From NCBI GenBank assembly GCA_041744755.1, contig JBGTKC010000133.1:8702-72701 (forward strand): a DNA stretch of 64,000 nt, read 5' to 3'. Numbering within the stretch: the first letter of the stretch is position 1; each line of letters opens with the position of its first letter. Below the pieces are notes generated by a model. It made no database searches and was not told the origin of the DNA. It worked only from the letters and a program-made list of their open reading frames with translations. Origin of the DNA: CALDTK01 sp041744755 (lineage in GTDB: Bacteria > Bacteroidota > Bacteroidia > Chitinophagales > Saprospiraceae). Shown piece after piece: positions 50,578-57,721 of the stretch. Made by a program: the position numbers and the translations under genes.

Positions 50578-53112
50578 TCAGTTGCGACCCCCGACCCGGC
50601 CGGCCGCGTCCTCGAGGCCGGTGCTGCGTTGGCGCACCTTTACCTTCTGGTTGCCGAAATTGTAGCTCAGGCTTAGGCTAGCCCGGCGCGACTCCCACTG
50701 GCCTCCGCCGGTAAAGATTTGGCCGGCGAAATTGCTCGTCGCGCGCCACTTCGAGGTGTAGAAGATGTCGTCGACCGCGAGGCGGACCTTGAGCTTGTCC
50801 TCCATGAACTTCTTCTGTACGCCGGCATTGAGCGCGCCCTGCGATTTGGTGACGAAGGTCCCCGCCCAAATACCCGGGCCGCTGAACCAGCCGCTAAGTT
50901 CCACCTGGTAGCCTTTGCCCACCTTAAAGGTGTTCTGGGCGTAGATGTTGTAGGTGAGGGCCTGCAGGTCGATCGTGGCGCCGTCGGGGTAGGTGGCCTG
51001 GTTGCTGATGTGGCTGGCGGTACCGGAGAAGTACACCTCCCACCACTTGCGAATCTCGGCGGGGATGCTTACGTTGAGGCTTACCACTTCTTGGTTGGCG
51101 AGGTTGTCGAACGTGATGTAGGTGGCGCGCTCGTCGCGCTCGTCGGGGCGGACCAGTTGTGTGATCTGGTCGCTGGTCCGCGAGTAGCTCAGCTTGGTGG
51201 TGTAGCGATAGGCGAAAGTGTGCGCGAGCTCGAGGTTATTGACGATCTCGGGTCGCAAGGTGGGGTTGCCCTGCTGAAAGGTGACCAGGCTCGCGAAGCT
51301 GAGAAAGGGGTTGAGGTTGCCGTAGTCCGGGCGGTTGATGCGGCGCCCGTAGCTCAAGGCCAGTTGGTGCTTCTTGGCCGCGGCCCAGGTGAGGCCTGCG
51401 TTCGGAAAGAGGTTGACGTAGTCGCGGTCGACAGGCATCGTGTTGGCACCACCGTCGTAAACCTTGAGCTCACCGAGGGCACGGGTGTGCTCGGCGCGCA
51501 GGCCCGCGGTGAAGCTGTACGTCTTGCCCTGCCCGGCGGGGGAGGCCGGACCGAAGTCGCGGTTGTAGTTGACGTACCCAGCCGCAACACCTTCATCGTA
51601 GTAAAACCTGTTCGAGCGCACGGCGTCGAAGCGCAGCTCCCCGCTGAGCATGGTCGAGAGCCGGAAGTCGTTGTCGCTGGCCACCTTGGTGTACTTCGCG
51701 CCGGCGCCAAACTTGCCGCCCTTCAGCGGAGCTTCCCAGTCGAGCGTGAGGGTCGTGATGTCGATGTCGCTCGGGGTGTCGAACCCGTACTCCTGACGGC
51801 TGCGGGCGTCCTCGCCGTTCGGGCCGTAGAACTGGTTCGGCTGGCGGCTAACGTCCTGGTTGCGGAACGCACCTTGGCTGACATCCACATTGACGGTCGT
51901 CCCCTTGGCGTCGTCGTAGCGGTAGTTGAGGTTGCCGCTTACTTGCACCGACCGGCTATCGCTGAAGGAGCCGGCGATGAGGATCGAATCGATTACCGAG
52001 CGCTGAGTGAGTTGGCTGAAGGTGGTGCGACTGGTATTGTTGCCTTCGCTGTCGTTTAAGTTCCCATTCACCTGAAAGCCGAGTGTGTGCTTGTCGCTCA
52101 TCCGAAAGTCGGAGCCGAACTTTACGTTGCCACCCTGCCACGAGTACACATTGTCGAGCTTGTCATCGATATAGATACCCTTTTGCTCACGCTTAAAGAA
52201 ATTTAGGTTTGAGTTGGCGCCGGAGTACACGCCGCCGGTGGCGAACGTGTTCCACTTGCCATCGCGGTGATTGACGGTCCCGGAGAGGTTCGAGCGGTTG
52301 TGGATGGCCTGGCTGGTCGTGAGGCTCACCGAGCCATTCGAACCGAAGCTCTCGTTCTTTTTCAGGCGGATGTCGATGATCCCAGCGTTGCCCTCGGCCT
52401 CATACTTTGCGCCGGGGTTGGTGATGATGTCGATGCGGTCGATCTGCTCGGCGGGGAGACTGCGCAAATAGGCCGTGAGGGCCTCGCCGCTCAACGGACT
52501 GCGCTTGCCGTCGATGTAGATGAGCACGCCCTGTCGCCCCATCACGATCACGTTGTTGTTGTTATCGAGGACGACGCCCGGAGCCTTGCGCAAGAGGCTA
52601 AGGCCGTCGCCGCCGGCGGCGTTGATCGTACCCTCGACGTTGAATACCGTGCGGTCGGCCTTGATCTCGACGATGGCGCGACGTGCCGTAACGGTGGCAC
52701 CCTGGAGCTCCTGGGCCGCCTCCCGCATATTCAGCGTGCCGAGGTCCCGGCTTTCGCCAAAACCTAGCTCAAATGCCGCGACATCGGCGTCGGGTAGGCC
52801 GACGTACTTGACCGATACGAAGTATCGACCGGCCGCGAGGCCACTGGCGATGAACTTCCCATCGTCTCCGGAGACTTCCACCTTCACGATCGAGGAGTCG
52901 GCTGCCGCCGAAATGACCACGTTGGCATAGGCGAGCGGCGCCTCGGCATCGTCGAGGACGGTGCCCGTAATGGACGCCATAGTTGCCGCCGCGGTGCCGC
53001 CGCCCTGGGCGGCGGTCACCGTGACGAACAACAGGAAACAACTAATCACTGATAAACTAAGTCTGAGCGCAGTGGTGAGCGCCTTTTGGGTTGTAGGGTG
53101 TAGATGTGGCAT
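50578..53112 (-). CDS. TonB-linked outer-membrane beta-barrel family protein (paralogue 2)
   Basis: An 844-aa outer-membrane protein with the same layout as paralogue 1: signal peptide (LRLSLSVISCFLLFVTVTAAQ), carboxypeptidase-regulatory domain (MASITGTVLDDAEAPLAYANVVISAA), plug-like domain (LSLLRKAPGVVLDNNNNVIVMGRQGVLIYIDGKRSPL) and barrel. The promoter region carries the palindrome TGTACTA-N6-TAGTACA just after a -7 box, so a repressor probably controls it; paralogue 1 lacks this site. A LytS/LytTR pair lies to the right. Ligand unknown. Confidence 0.88.
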   Translation of the reverse strand: MPHLHPTTQKALTTALRLSLSVISCFLLFVTVTAAQGGGTAAATMASITGTVLDDAEAPLAYANVVISAAADSSIVKVEVSGDDGKFIASGLAAGRYFVSVKYVGLPDADVAAFELGFGESRDLGTLNMREAAQELQGATVTARRAIVEIKADRTVFNVEGTINAAGGDGLSLLRKAPGVVLDNNNNVIVMGRQGVLIYIDGKRSPLSGEALTAYLRSLPAEQIDRIDIITNPGAKYEAEGNAGIIDIRLKKNESFGSNGSVSLTTSQAIHNRSNLSGTVNHRDGKWNTFATGGVYSGANSNLNFFKREQKGIYIDDKLDNVYSWQGGNVKFGSDFRMSDKHTLGFQVNGNLNDSEGNNTSRTTFSQLTQRSVIDSILIAGSFSDSRSVQVSGNLNYRYDDAKGTTVNVDVSQGAFRNQDVSRQPNQFYGPNGEDARSRQEYGFDTPSDIDITTLTLDWEAPLKGGKFGAGAKYTKVASDNDFRLSTMLSGELRFDAVRSNRFYYDEGVAAGYVNYNRDFGPASPAGQGKTYSFTAGLRAEHTRALGELKVYDGGANTMPVDRDYVNLFPNAGLTWAAAKKHQLALSYGRRINRPDYGNLNPFLSFASLVTFQQGNPTLRPEIVNNLELAHTFAYRYTTKLSYSRTSDQITQLVRPDERDERATYITFDNLANQEVVSLNVSIPAEIRKWWEVYFSGTASHISNQATYPDGATIDLQALTYNIYAQNTFKVGKGYQVELSGWFSGPGIWAGTFVTKSQGALNAGVQKKFMEDKLKVRLAVDDIFYTSKWRATSNFAGQIFTGGGQWESRRASLSLSYNFGNQKVKVRQRSTGLEDAAGRVGGRN
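52749..52763 (-). repeat. Mini-hairpin repeat, GGC stem
   Basis: Exact GTTTTGGCGAAAGCC on the minus strand in barrel paralogue 2, reading LGFGESR. Same site as in paralogue 1. Confidence 0.9.
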
Positions 53113-53147
53113 GAGGGTGTTTTGAGAAGGGGTTGTAGGTTTGGAGG

Positions 53148-53167
53148 TGTACTAGTGCATTAGTACA
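53148..53167 (-). promoter_or_regulatory. Operator TGTACTA-N6-TAGTACA of barrel paralogue 2
   Basis: Perfect 7-bp arms around GTGCAT, 35 nt before the start codon and 3 nt after the -7-like box TACTATTG (53171-53178), so it covers the transcription start. The same palindrome lies at 56385-56406. The half-site resembles operators of GntR/YtrA-type repressors as I remember them. Confidence 0.65.
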
Positions 53168-53170
53168 GGG

Positions 53171-53178
53171 CAATAGTA
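53171..53178 (-). promoter_or_regulatory. -7-like box TACTATTG of barrel paralogue 2
   Basis: TACTATTG on the minus strand with TTG 21 nt upstream (inside the mini-hairpin repeat at 53191-53205). Confidence 0.4.
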
Positions 53179-53190
53179 GGCGGCCTATTT

Positions 53191-53205
53191 GTTTTGGCGC
53201 AAGCC
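53191..53205 (+). repeat. Mini-hairpin repeat, GGC stem, GCAA loop
   Basis: GTTTTGGCGCAAGCC upstream of barrel paralogue 2. It overlaps the position expected for the -33 element. Confidence 0.85.
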
Positions 53206-53370
53206 CCTTCGACGAAAGCGGAGATCGGGACGACGAAAAGCATTTGGGCCGACGTCCCCTTTCGACACGCCTCGCCGCGGGAGAGACCGCCTCGGGTCTG
53301 CCCGGGTTGCAAAGCCGAGACGCGGGAGTCCATCCTTTGTTACAGGGCTGTGAATAGATCGCGCTCGACT

Positions 53371-54003
53371 CTACCTCAGCGGTTTGTAATAGTGGTACAC
53401 GTAGCCGTCGGCCTTCACCGAGACACCGGCCTCGTAATCGTTGGCGTAAATGCGGTAGTCGCCATCTCGCCCGGAGACCTCGACCGGTGAACCGTTGTCC
53501 GTAGCCGTCGCGCCCTCGGGGGTGACGACGATGCGGAGTTCGTGACCGGGATTGGAGAGCCGGACGACGCGCTCGCCCCTCCAGCGCGGTATGGCCGGCA
53601 CGTCGACCTTCTGTTCGACCACGTGACCTTCGTCGTCGCGTTCGCGGTAGTCCCAGTACCTCCCCTCCTGCACTTGCCCGAGTGCCCACTGGAAGTAAGC
53701 GTCGCCGACGTAAGCGCGGTCTACGTTGTCGAAGTTCTTGCCCCAGTACAGCAGGAGCTTCGGCTCTCCTGCGTCGTCGACCACGTAGCCGACGCTCGGG
53801 CCGGTGACGGTGAGCCGCTCTTGCGCCGGCCTGCCGTCCCAGGTGATTTGCGGGAAGCCGTCGGTGATTTCGACGGCATAGCCCGGACCCCGGAGGGCGA
53901 GGTGGTGTTCGGCGTTTACGTCCGCCTGCGCGCCGAGCACTGCGGTGGATAGGATCGAGACTAGTGACAAGAGTAAAGTAGCGGTGAGGTGTGCTGCATT
54001 CAT
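53371..54003 (-). CDS. Exported protein of unknown function
   Basis: A 210-aa protein with a clear signal peptide (LTATLLLSLVSILSTAVLGAQA) and a beta-rich body (YAVEITDGFPQITWDGRPAQERL, HELRIVVTPEG, GDYRIYANDYEAGVSVKADGYVYHYY). No family recognised. The ATG at 54003 is preferred over one 36 bp upstream. It is divergent from the LytS gene and sits between it and barrel paralogue 2. Confidence 0.7.
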   Translation of the reverse strand: MNAAHLTATLLLSLVSILSTAVLGAQADVNAEHHLALRGPGYAVEITDGFPQITWDGRPAQERLTVTGPSVGYVVDDAGEPKLLLYWGKNFDNVDRAYVGDAYFQWALGQVQEGRYWDYRERDDEGHVVEQKVDVPAIPRWRGERVVRLSNPGHELRIVVTPEGATATDNGSPVEVSGRDGDYRIYANDYEAGVSVKADGYVYHYYKPLR

Positions 54004-54070
54004 GGTTCGAAGGTGAGGCCCGCGCCTAGTGGAGTCCATACGGCACCCGTCGAGTTGCCTACTCGGTCGG

Positions 54071-54091
54071 TGAATGGTGCGCTCCCATTCA
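54071..54091 (+). promoter_or_regulatory. Inverted repeat TGAATGG-N7-CCATTCA
   Basis: Perfect 7-bp arms in the divergent region between the exported-protein gene and lytS. A third GAATGG half-site follows at 54121-54126. It is a possible binding site for the adjacent LytTR regulator or another protein. Confidence 0.4.
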
Positions 54092-54170
54092 GCGGGCTAT
54101 GTTGCCGTTCGGCGGGTGACGAATGGTTACATGCCGACTAAGGCCCTATCATTGAAAATCAATCGTCGAT

Positions 54171-55280
54171 ATGATCAGCAATCGCAAAGTCGCCCTCGCG
54201 CTTCTCGTGGTTTACATCCTCGCAGCGGGCTTCTACGCATTCACGCTCGAGATCACCAGCAACTGGCAGGCGCAGGGTTTACTTGGCCGTATAGCCCTCG
54301 ATTATATCGTCAAAGCTTGCGTGTCGGCTCCTCTGGTCTGGCTGGTGTTCGGGTTGCTGCGCGGGCGCAGCGAGGTACCCCAAATAGCGCTGACACTCGT
54401 TATGGCACTTCCGTTCGCCTTCGCGTGGCAATTGAGTTATTACGCGCTAGGTGATCTGCTTAACGTCGCCCACATGGGAGGTTACGGCTCCTACTGGGAC
54501 ATCTACATCCCGACCCTCATCTATTTTATTCAGTTCCTCATCCTCTTCGCGGCGCAGTACCACAATCGATCGCTCGCCGCGACGCAACGTGCCGAGCGGC
54601 TCGCCGCCCTTGCCGAAAGCAGTGAACTGGCCGCCCTCAAGGCGCAGGTCAATCCCCACTTCCTCTTCAACACCTTCAACGCCATCAGCGCGACCCTGCC
54701 GCCGGAGCAGGAGGACACCCGTGAATTGCTCGCCAAGCTGGCCGACCTGTTCCGCTACCAGGTCGTGGCGTCCCAGTCCGAGGAGGTGCCGCTGCGCCAG
54801 GAGCTACAGTTCGTCGAAGACTACCTGGAGATCAGCCGCGTGCGTATGGGCGAGCGCCTCCGCTACGAGTTGCGTTGCGATCCACACGTCAACCCGGACA
54901 CGATGGTCGCCCCGATGCTACTCCAGCCGCTGGTCGAGAACGCGCTCTCGCACGGGCTTTCGCCAAAACTAACCGGCGGTCACTTGTCTATCCGCATCTC
55001 CGACACCGAGGCTGGACTACGCGTCGAAGTCGAAGACGATGGGGTAGGTTTTGACGCAAGTCCGCTTTCGCTTAAACCCTCCGGCACCGGCGTCGGTCTC
55101 GCCAATACCCGCCGTCGCCTCGAACTCAAGTACGGCGCAGCACTGCACGTCGAGTCGACCCCAGGCGAAGGCACGCGCATCTCCTACGTCCTCCCCGCTC
55201 CCACGCCCCCCGCGGCAGAACATGTAAGAATTCAACCTTCAACACTTCAACCATTGACCCCCCACCTCGCCGAAGCATGA
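54171..55280 (+). CDS. LytS-type sensor histidine kinase
   Basis: A 369-aa kinase of the His_kinase (PF06580-type) class. Four membrane helices in the first 125 residues with no obvious extracellular domain, then the phospho-acceptor block LKAQVNPHFLFNTFNAISATL (His near 163) and an ATPase with LLQPLVENALSHGLSPKL and GTGVGLANTRRRL. The stop overlaps the LytTR gene start (ATGA). Two inverted mini-hairpin repeats 78 bp apart read HGLSPKL and VGFDASP, both inside the ATP-binding region. Confidence 0.92.
   Translation: MISNRKVALALLVVYILAAGFYAFTLEITSNWQAQGLLGRIALDYIVKACVSAPLVWLVFGLLRGRSEVPQIALTLVMALPFAFAWQLSYYALGDLLNVAHMGGYGSYWDIYIPTLIYFIQFLILFAAQYHNRSLAATQRAERLAALAESSELAALKAQVNPHFLFNTFNAISATLPPEQEDTRELLAKLADLFRYQVVASQSEEVPLRQELQFVEDYLEISRVRMGERLRYELRCDPHVNPDTMVAPMLLQPLVENALSHGLSPKLTGGHLSIRISDTEAGLRVEVEDDGVGFDASPLSLKPSGTGVGLANTRRRLELKYGAALHVESTPGEGTRISYVLPAPTPPAAEHVRIQPSTLQPLTPHLAEA
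54955..54969 (-). repeat. Mini-hairpin repeat, GGC stem
   Basis: Exact GTTTTGGCGAAAGCC on the minus strand in lytS, reading HGLSPKL directly after the ATPase N-box. Confidence 0.9.
55048..55062 (+). repeat. Mini-hairpin repeat, GAC stem, GCAA loop
   Basis: GTTTTGACGCAAGTC in lytS, stem GAC/GTC, reading VGFDASP at the G1 region of the ATPase. Inverted partner at 54955. Confidence 0.7.
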
Positions 55281-56014
55281 AGGTCCTCCTGATCGACGAC
55301 GAGGCCCCGGCGCGTAGACTGCTTCGCGAGTACCTCGGGGCCTACCCTCAGCTCGAGGTCGTTGCCGAGGCCACCAACGGCATTGAGGCCGTCCGCCTCA
55401 TCGGGCAGCACTCACCCGACTTGCTGTTCCTCGACGTACATATGCCGGGCCTTACAGGGCTAGAGGTCATCCAGAACCTCCCGCAGCTGCCTAAGGTCAT
55501 CTTCGCCACCGCCTACGACTCCTACGCCCTGCAGGCCTTCGAGCTGAGTGCGGTTGATTACCTCCTGAAGCCCTTCACACGTGAGCGATTTGCCAAGGCG
55601 GTAAGGAAGGTTCTCGACACCCCGGTCGACAACCTCAAAGGCGTCCAGGCCCTTACCGAGCGCCTCCTCGCTACTGATCGCAGCAAGCAGTACGCGCCCA
55701 AAATCCTGGTCTCCGCTGGGAGTCGCATCGCCGCCCTCGATCCCACAGATATTGTCCGCCTCGAGGCCGACGGCGATTACGCCAAGATCGTAACCGCCGA
55801 GAAGACCTACCTCAGCGGGGGCTGCCTCGGAGATCTGGTCGATCGTCTTGACCCGTCGGTGTTCGTTCGCGTCCACCGCTCCCACGTCATCAACCTCGGA
55901 CAGCTGGCCGGAGTGTCTCGTGACGGTACGACATTCCACCTGTCAATGAGCAACGACGACAGGGTGCGCGTGAGCCGCGGGTATATGGAGCTGGTGAAGA
56001 GTTGGCTGGTGTAA
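55277..56014 (+). CDS. LytTR-family response regulator
   Basis: A 245-aa regulator: receiver domain (KVLLIDDEAPARRLLREYL, phospho-acceptor Asp in LLFLDVHMPGLTG near residue 54) and a C-terminal LytTR DNA-binding domain (IVRLEADGDYAKIVT, VFVRVHRSHVINLGQL). It is translationally coupled to the LytS kinase. Likely targets include the neighbouring barrel or exported-protein genes, but this is inference from position only. Confidence 0.95.
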   Translation: MKVLLIDDEAPARRLLREYLGAYPQLEVVAEATNGIEAVRLIGQHSPDLLFLDVHMPGLTGLEVIQNLPQLPKVIFATAYDSYALQAFELSAVDYLLKPFTRERFAKAVRKVLDTPVDNLKGVQALTERLLATDRSKQYAPKILVSAGSRIAALDPTDIVRLEADGDYAKIVTAEKTYLSGGCLGDLVDRLDPSVFVRVHRSHVINLGQLAGVSRDGTTFHLSMSNDDRVRVSRGYMELVKSWLV

Positions 56015-56072
56015 GCACGTCACTCATGCGGCAGTATCAAATATGATAAACGCCATTTATGCGATGGATGAG

Positions 56073-56369
56073 CTAGCCGCTAGTCTGGCGGCGGACCATC
56101 GGGACAACGGTCGACGCTCTCGGGATGAGCGTATCGCTCGCGAGCGGCTGTGGTCGAAATTCCATCCCCGAGGCACGCGCCGAGCTGGCTCCTGGGAGGG
56201 CGGCAAGCGCATCGAGGCTCGGCGCCGATGGAACGGCAGTCGCGAGGGCCAGGCCGATGAGGAGTACACCTGTTGCCTTTGCACAGCAGGCGAGCGTCGA
56301 CATGGGGGAGGCGAGTGTGCTCGTGGGGCCGGGGTAGGGTAGGGCGGGGGTAGGGTGAATGCGGGACAT
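56073..56369 (-). CDS. Small predicted exported protein under shared operator
   Basis: A 98-codon frame starting at ATG 56369, or at ATG 56303 (76 aa). The second start gives a typical export signal (MSTLACCAKATGVLLIGLALATAVPSAP); the remaining 45 residues are not recognisable. The reason to believe it is the palindrome GTGTACTA-N6-TAGTACAC 15 nt before 56369, the same as in front of barrel paralogue 2, and the shared start context CACCCTCATG. The plus strand also has an open frame here, so this stays tentative. Confidence 0.45.
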   Translation of the reverse strand: MSRIHPTPALPYPGPTSTLASPMSTLACCAKATGVLLIGLALATAVPSAPSLDALAALPGASSARASGMEFRPQPLASDTLIPRASTVVPMVRRQTSG

Positions 56370-56384
56370 GAGGGTGGTGTTTAT

Positions 56385-56406
56385 GTGTACTAATCAACTA
56401 GTACAC
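56385..56406 (-). promoter_or_regulatory. Operator GTGTACTA-N6-TAGTACAC
   Basis: Perfect 8-bp arms around ATCAAC. Seven of the eight arm positions are identical and symmetric in the copy at 53148. TTTG at 56409-56412 could be a -33 element. Confidence 0.65.
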
Positions 56407-56485
56407 CTCAAATGTGCGGATCATCCTCGTCGGTAGCTAGGAGACTCGACCAAGTGACCGAGGGGATCGACGAGCGTTGTGGCTT

Positions 56486-56498
56486 AGCGAAAATTCGC
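56486..56498 (-). promoter_or_regulatory. Palindrome AGCGAAAATTCGC upstream of fabH
   Basis: Shares GCGAAAATTCGC with the etfBA upstream site, 68 bp before the fabH ATG and 28 nt before a -7-like TAGTTTCG (56527-56534). Confidence 0.5.
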
Positions 56499-56499
56499 C

Positions 56500-56520
56500 A
56501 CCCCCGCCAGGGGCGGGGGT
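56500..56520 (+). other. GC-rich hairpin upstream of fabH
   Basis: Stem ACCCCCGCC/GGCGGGGGT with loop AGG. No T-run, so not an ordinary terminator. Its right arm GGCGGGGGT is the element that also flanks the palindrome at 5492. Confidence 0.55.
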
Positions 56521-56565
56521 CACGGGTAGTTTCGGCGCCTCATTTCGGTTCCTAGCGACCACTAT

Positions 56566-57639
56566 ATGTCTAACGCCTTTATCGCCGGAATCGGCCACTA
56601 CGTCCCTGCCCAAACCGTGACCAACGACGACCTCACGAAGGTCATGGACACCACCGACGCCTGGATCCAGGAGCGGACCGGGATCAAGGAGCGGCGTTAC
56701 GCCCGCAAGCACGACGAGACCACGACCACCCTGGGGGCGGAAGCGTCGCGCAGGGCCTGCGCGGACGCGGGTATCGAGCCGAGCGAGGTGGACTTCATCG
56801 TGTTCGCGACCTTGTCCCCGGATTACTACTTCCCCGGTTGCGGGGTCCTGCTACAGCGCGAGCTCGGGATCACGGGCGGGGAGTGTGGGGCGCTCGACGT
56901 ACGCAACCAGTGCTCGGGCTTCATCTACGCATTGAGTGTGGCCGAGAAGTTTGTGGCCGCGGGTATGTATCGTAACGTGCTCGTGGTCGGGGCGGAGATG
57001 CATTCGATGGGACTCGATTTTTCGACCGAGGGCCGCGGCGTAACCGTCATCTTCGGCGACGGCGCCGGCGCCGTTGTACTGCAGCCTGCGCCCGCCGGAT
57101 CGCCGTCGGGCATCCTGTCGAGCGCTATGCACGCCGACGGCACCTACGCCGAAAAGCTCGCGATGATCAATCCCGGGAGCCACGGCGGGCACCACTTCCG
57201 CGAACAGGGCGTCGAGGTGGACTTCGGTTTCCCGGAGGCGGATACGCTCGGCGGCATCTTCGCTACGCAGAAGATGCAAGACGAAGGGTCTTTCTACCCC
57301 GTGATGGAGGGCCAGTTCGTCTTTAAGCTCGCGGTCCAGAAGTTCCCGGAAGTGATTCGAGAAGTTCTGGCGAAAGCCCAGCTCACCGAGAGCGACATCG
57401 ACATGTTGATCCCCCACCAGGCCAACCTGCGGATTTCGCAGTTCGTGCAGAAGAGCATGGGACTGCGGGACGACCAGGTTTACAACAACATCCACCGCTA
57501 CGGCAACACCACCGCGGCGAGTGTGCCGATTGCCCTAAGTGAGGCGATTGGGGAGGGAAGGGTCAAGCGTGGGGATCTTGTCGTCTTGGCCGCCTTCGGG
57601 AGCGGATTTACCTGGGGTGGGGTAGCGCTCCGGTACTGA
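56566..57639 (+). CDS. fabH: 3-oxoacyl-ACP synthase III
   Basis: KAS III, which starts fatty-acid synthesis by condensing acyl-CoA with malonyl-ACP; 357 aa. The catalytic triad is intact: Cys in DVRNQCSGFIYAL (near 113), His in LIPHQANLRI and Asn in HRYGNTTAASVP. The N-terminus GIGHYVPAQTVTNDDL is typical. It is a single gene rather than part of a plsX-fabHDG cluster. The palindrome at 56486 suggests joint control with etfBA. A one-mismatch mini-hairpin repeat reads EVLAKA. Confidence 0.94.
   Translation: MSNAFIAGIGHYVPAQTVTNDDLTKVMDTTDAWIQERTGIKERRYARKHDETTTTLGAEASRRACADAGIEPSEVDFIVFATLSPDYYFPGCGVLLQRELGITGGECGALDVRNQCSGFIYALSVAEKFVAAGMYRNVLVVGAEMHSMGLDFSTEGRGVTVIFGDGAGAVVLQPAPAGSPSGILSSAMHADGTYAEKLAMINPGSHGGHHFREQGVEVDFGFPEADTLGGIFATQKMQDEGSFYPVMEGQFVFKLAVQKFPEVIREVLAKAQLTESDIDMLIPHQANLRISQFVQKSMGLRDDQVYNNIHRYGNTTAASVPIALSEAIGEGRVKRGDLVVLAAFGSGFTWGGVALRY
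57364..57378 (+). repeat. Mini-hairpin repeat with interrupted T-run
   Basis: GTTCTGGCGAAAGCC, one mismatch in the T-run, in fabH, reading EVLAKA. This could also be ordinary coding sequence. Confidence 0.5.
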
Positions 57640-57721
57640 CGGCCGCGATTGTTAAGCTTGTGTTCTCTCGCCGGAACCGGGTACCCTTTTCGCGGCGTGG
57701 TACGTTTAGTGCCGCATAGAT

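Noticed and set aside
50719..52059. A 446-codon frame antisense to barrel paralogue 2
   Set aside because: Val/Glu/Gly/Ala-rich shadow of the barrel gene, with no recognisable domain.
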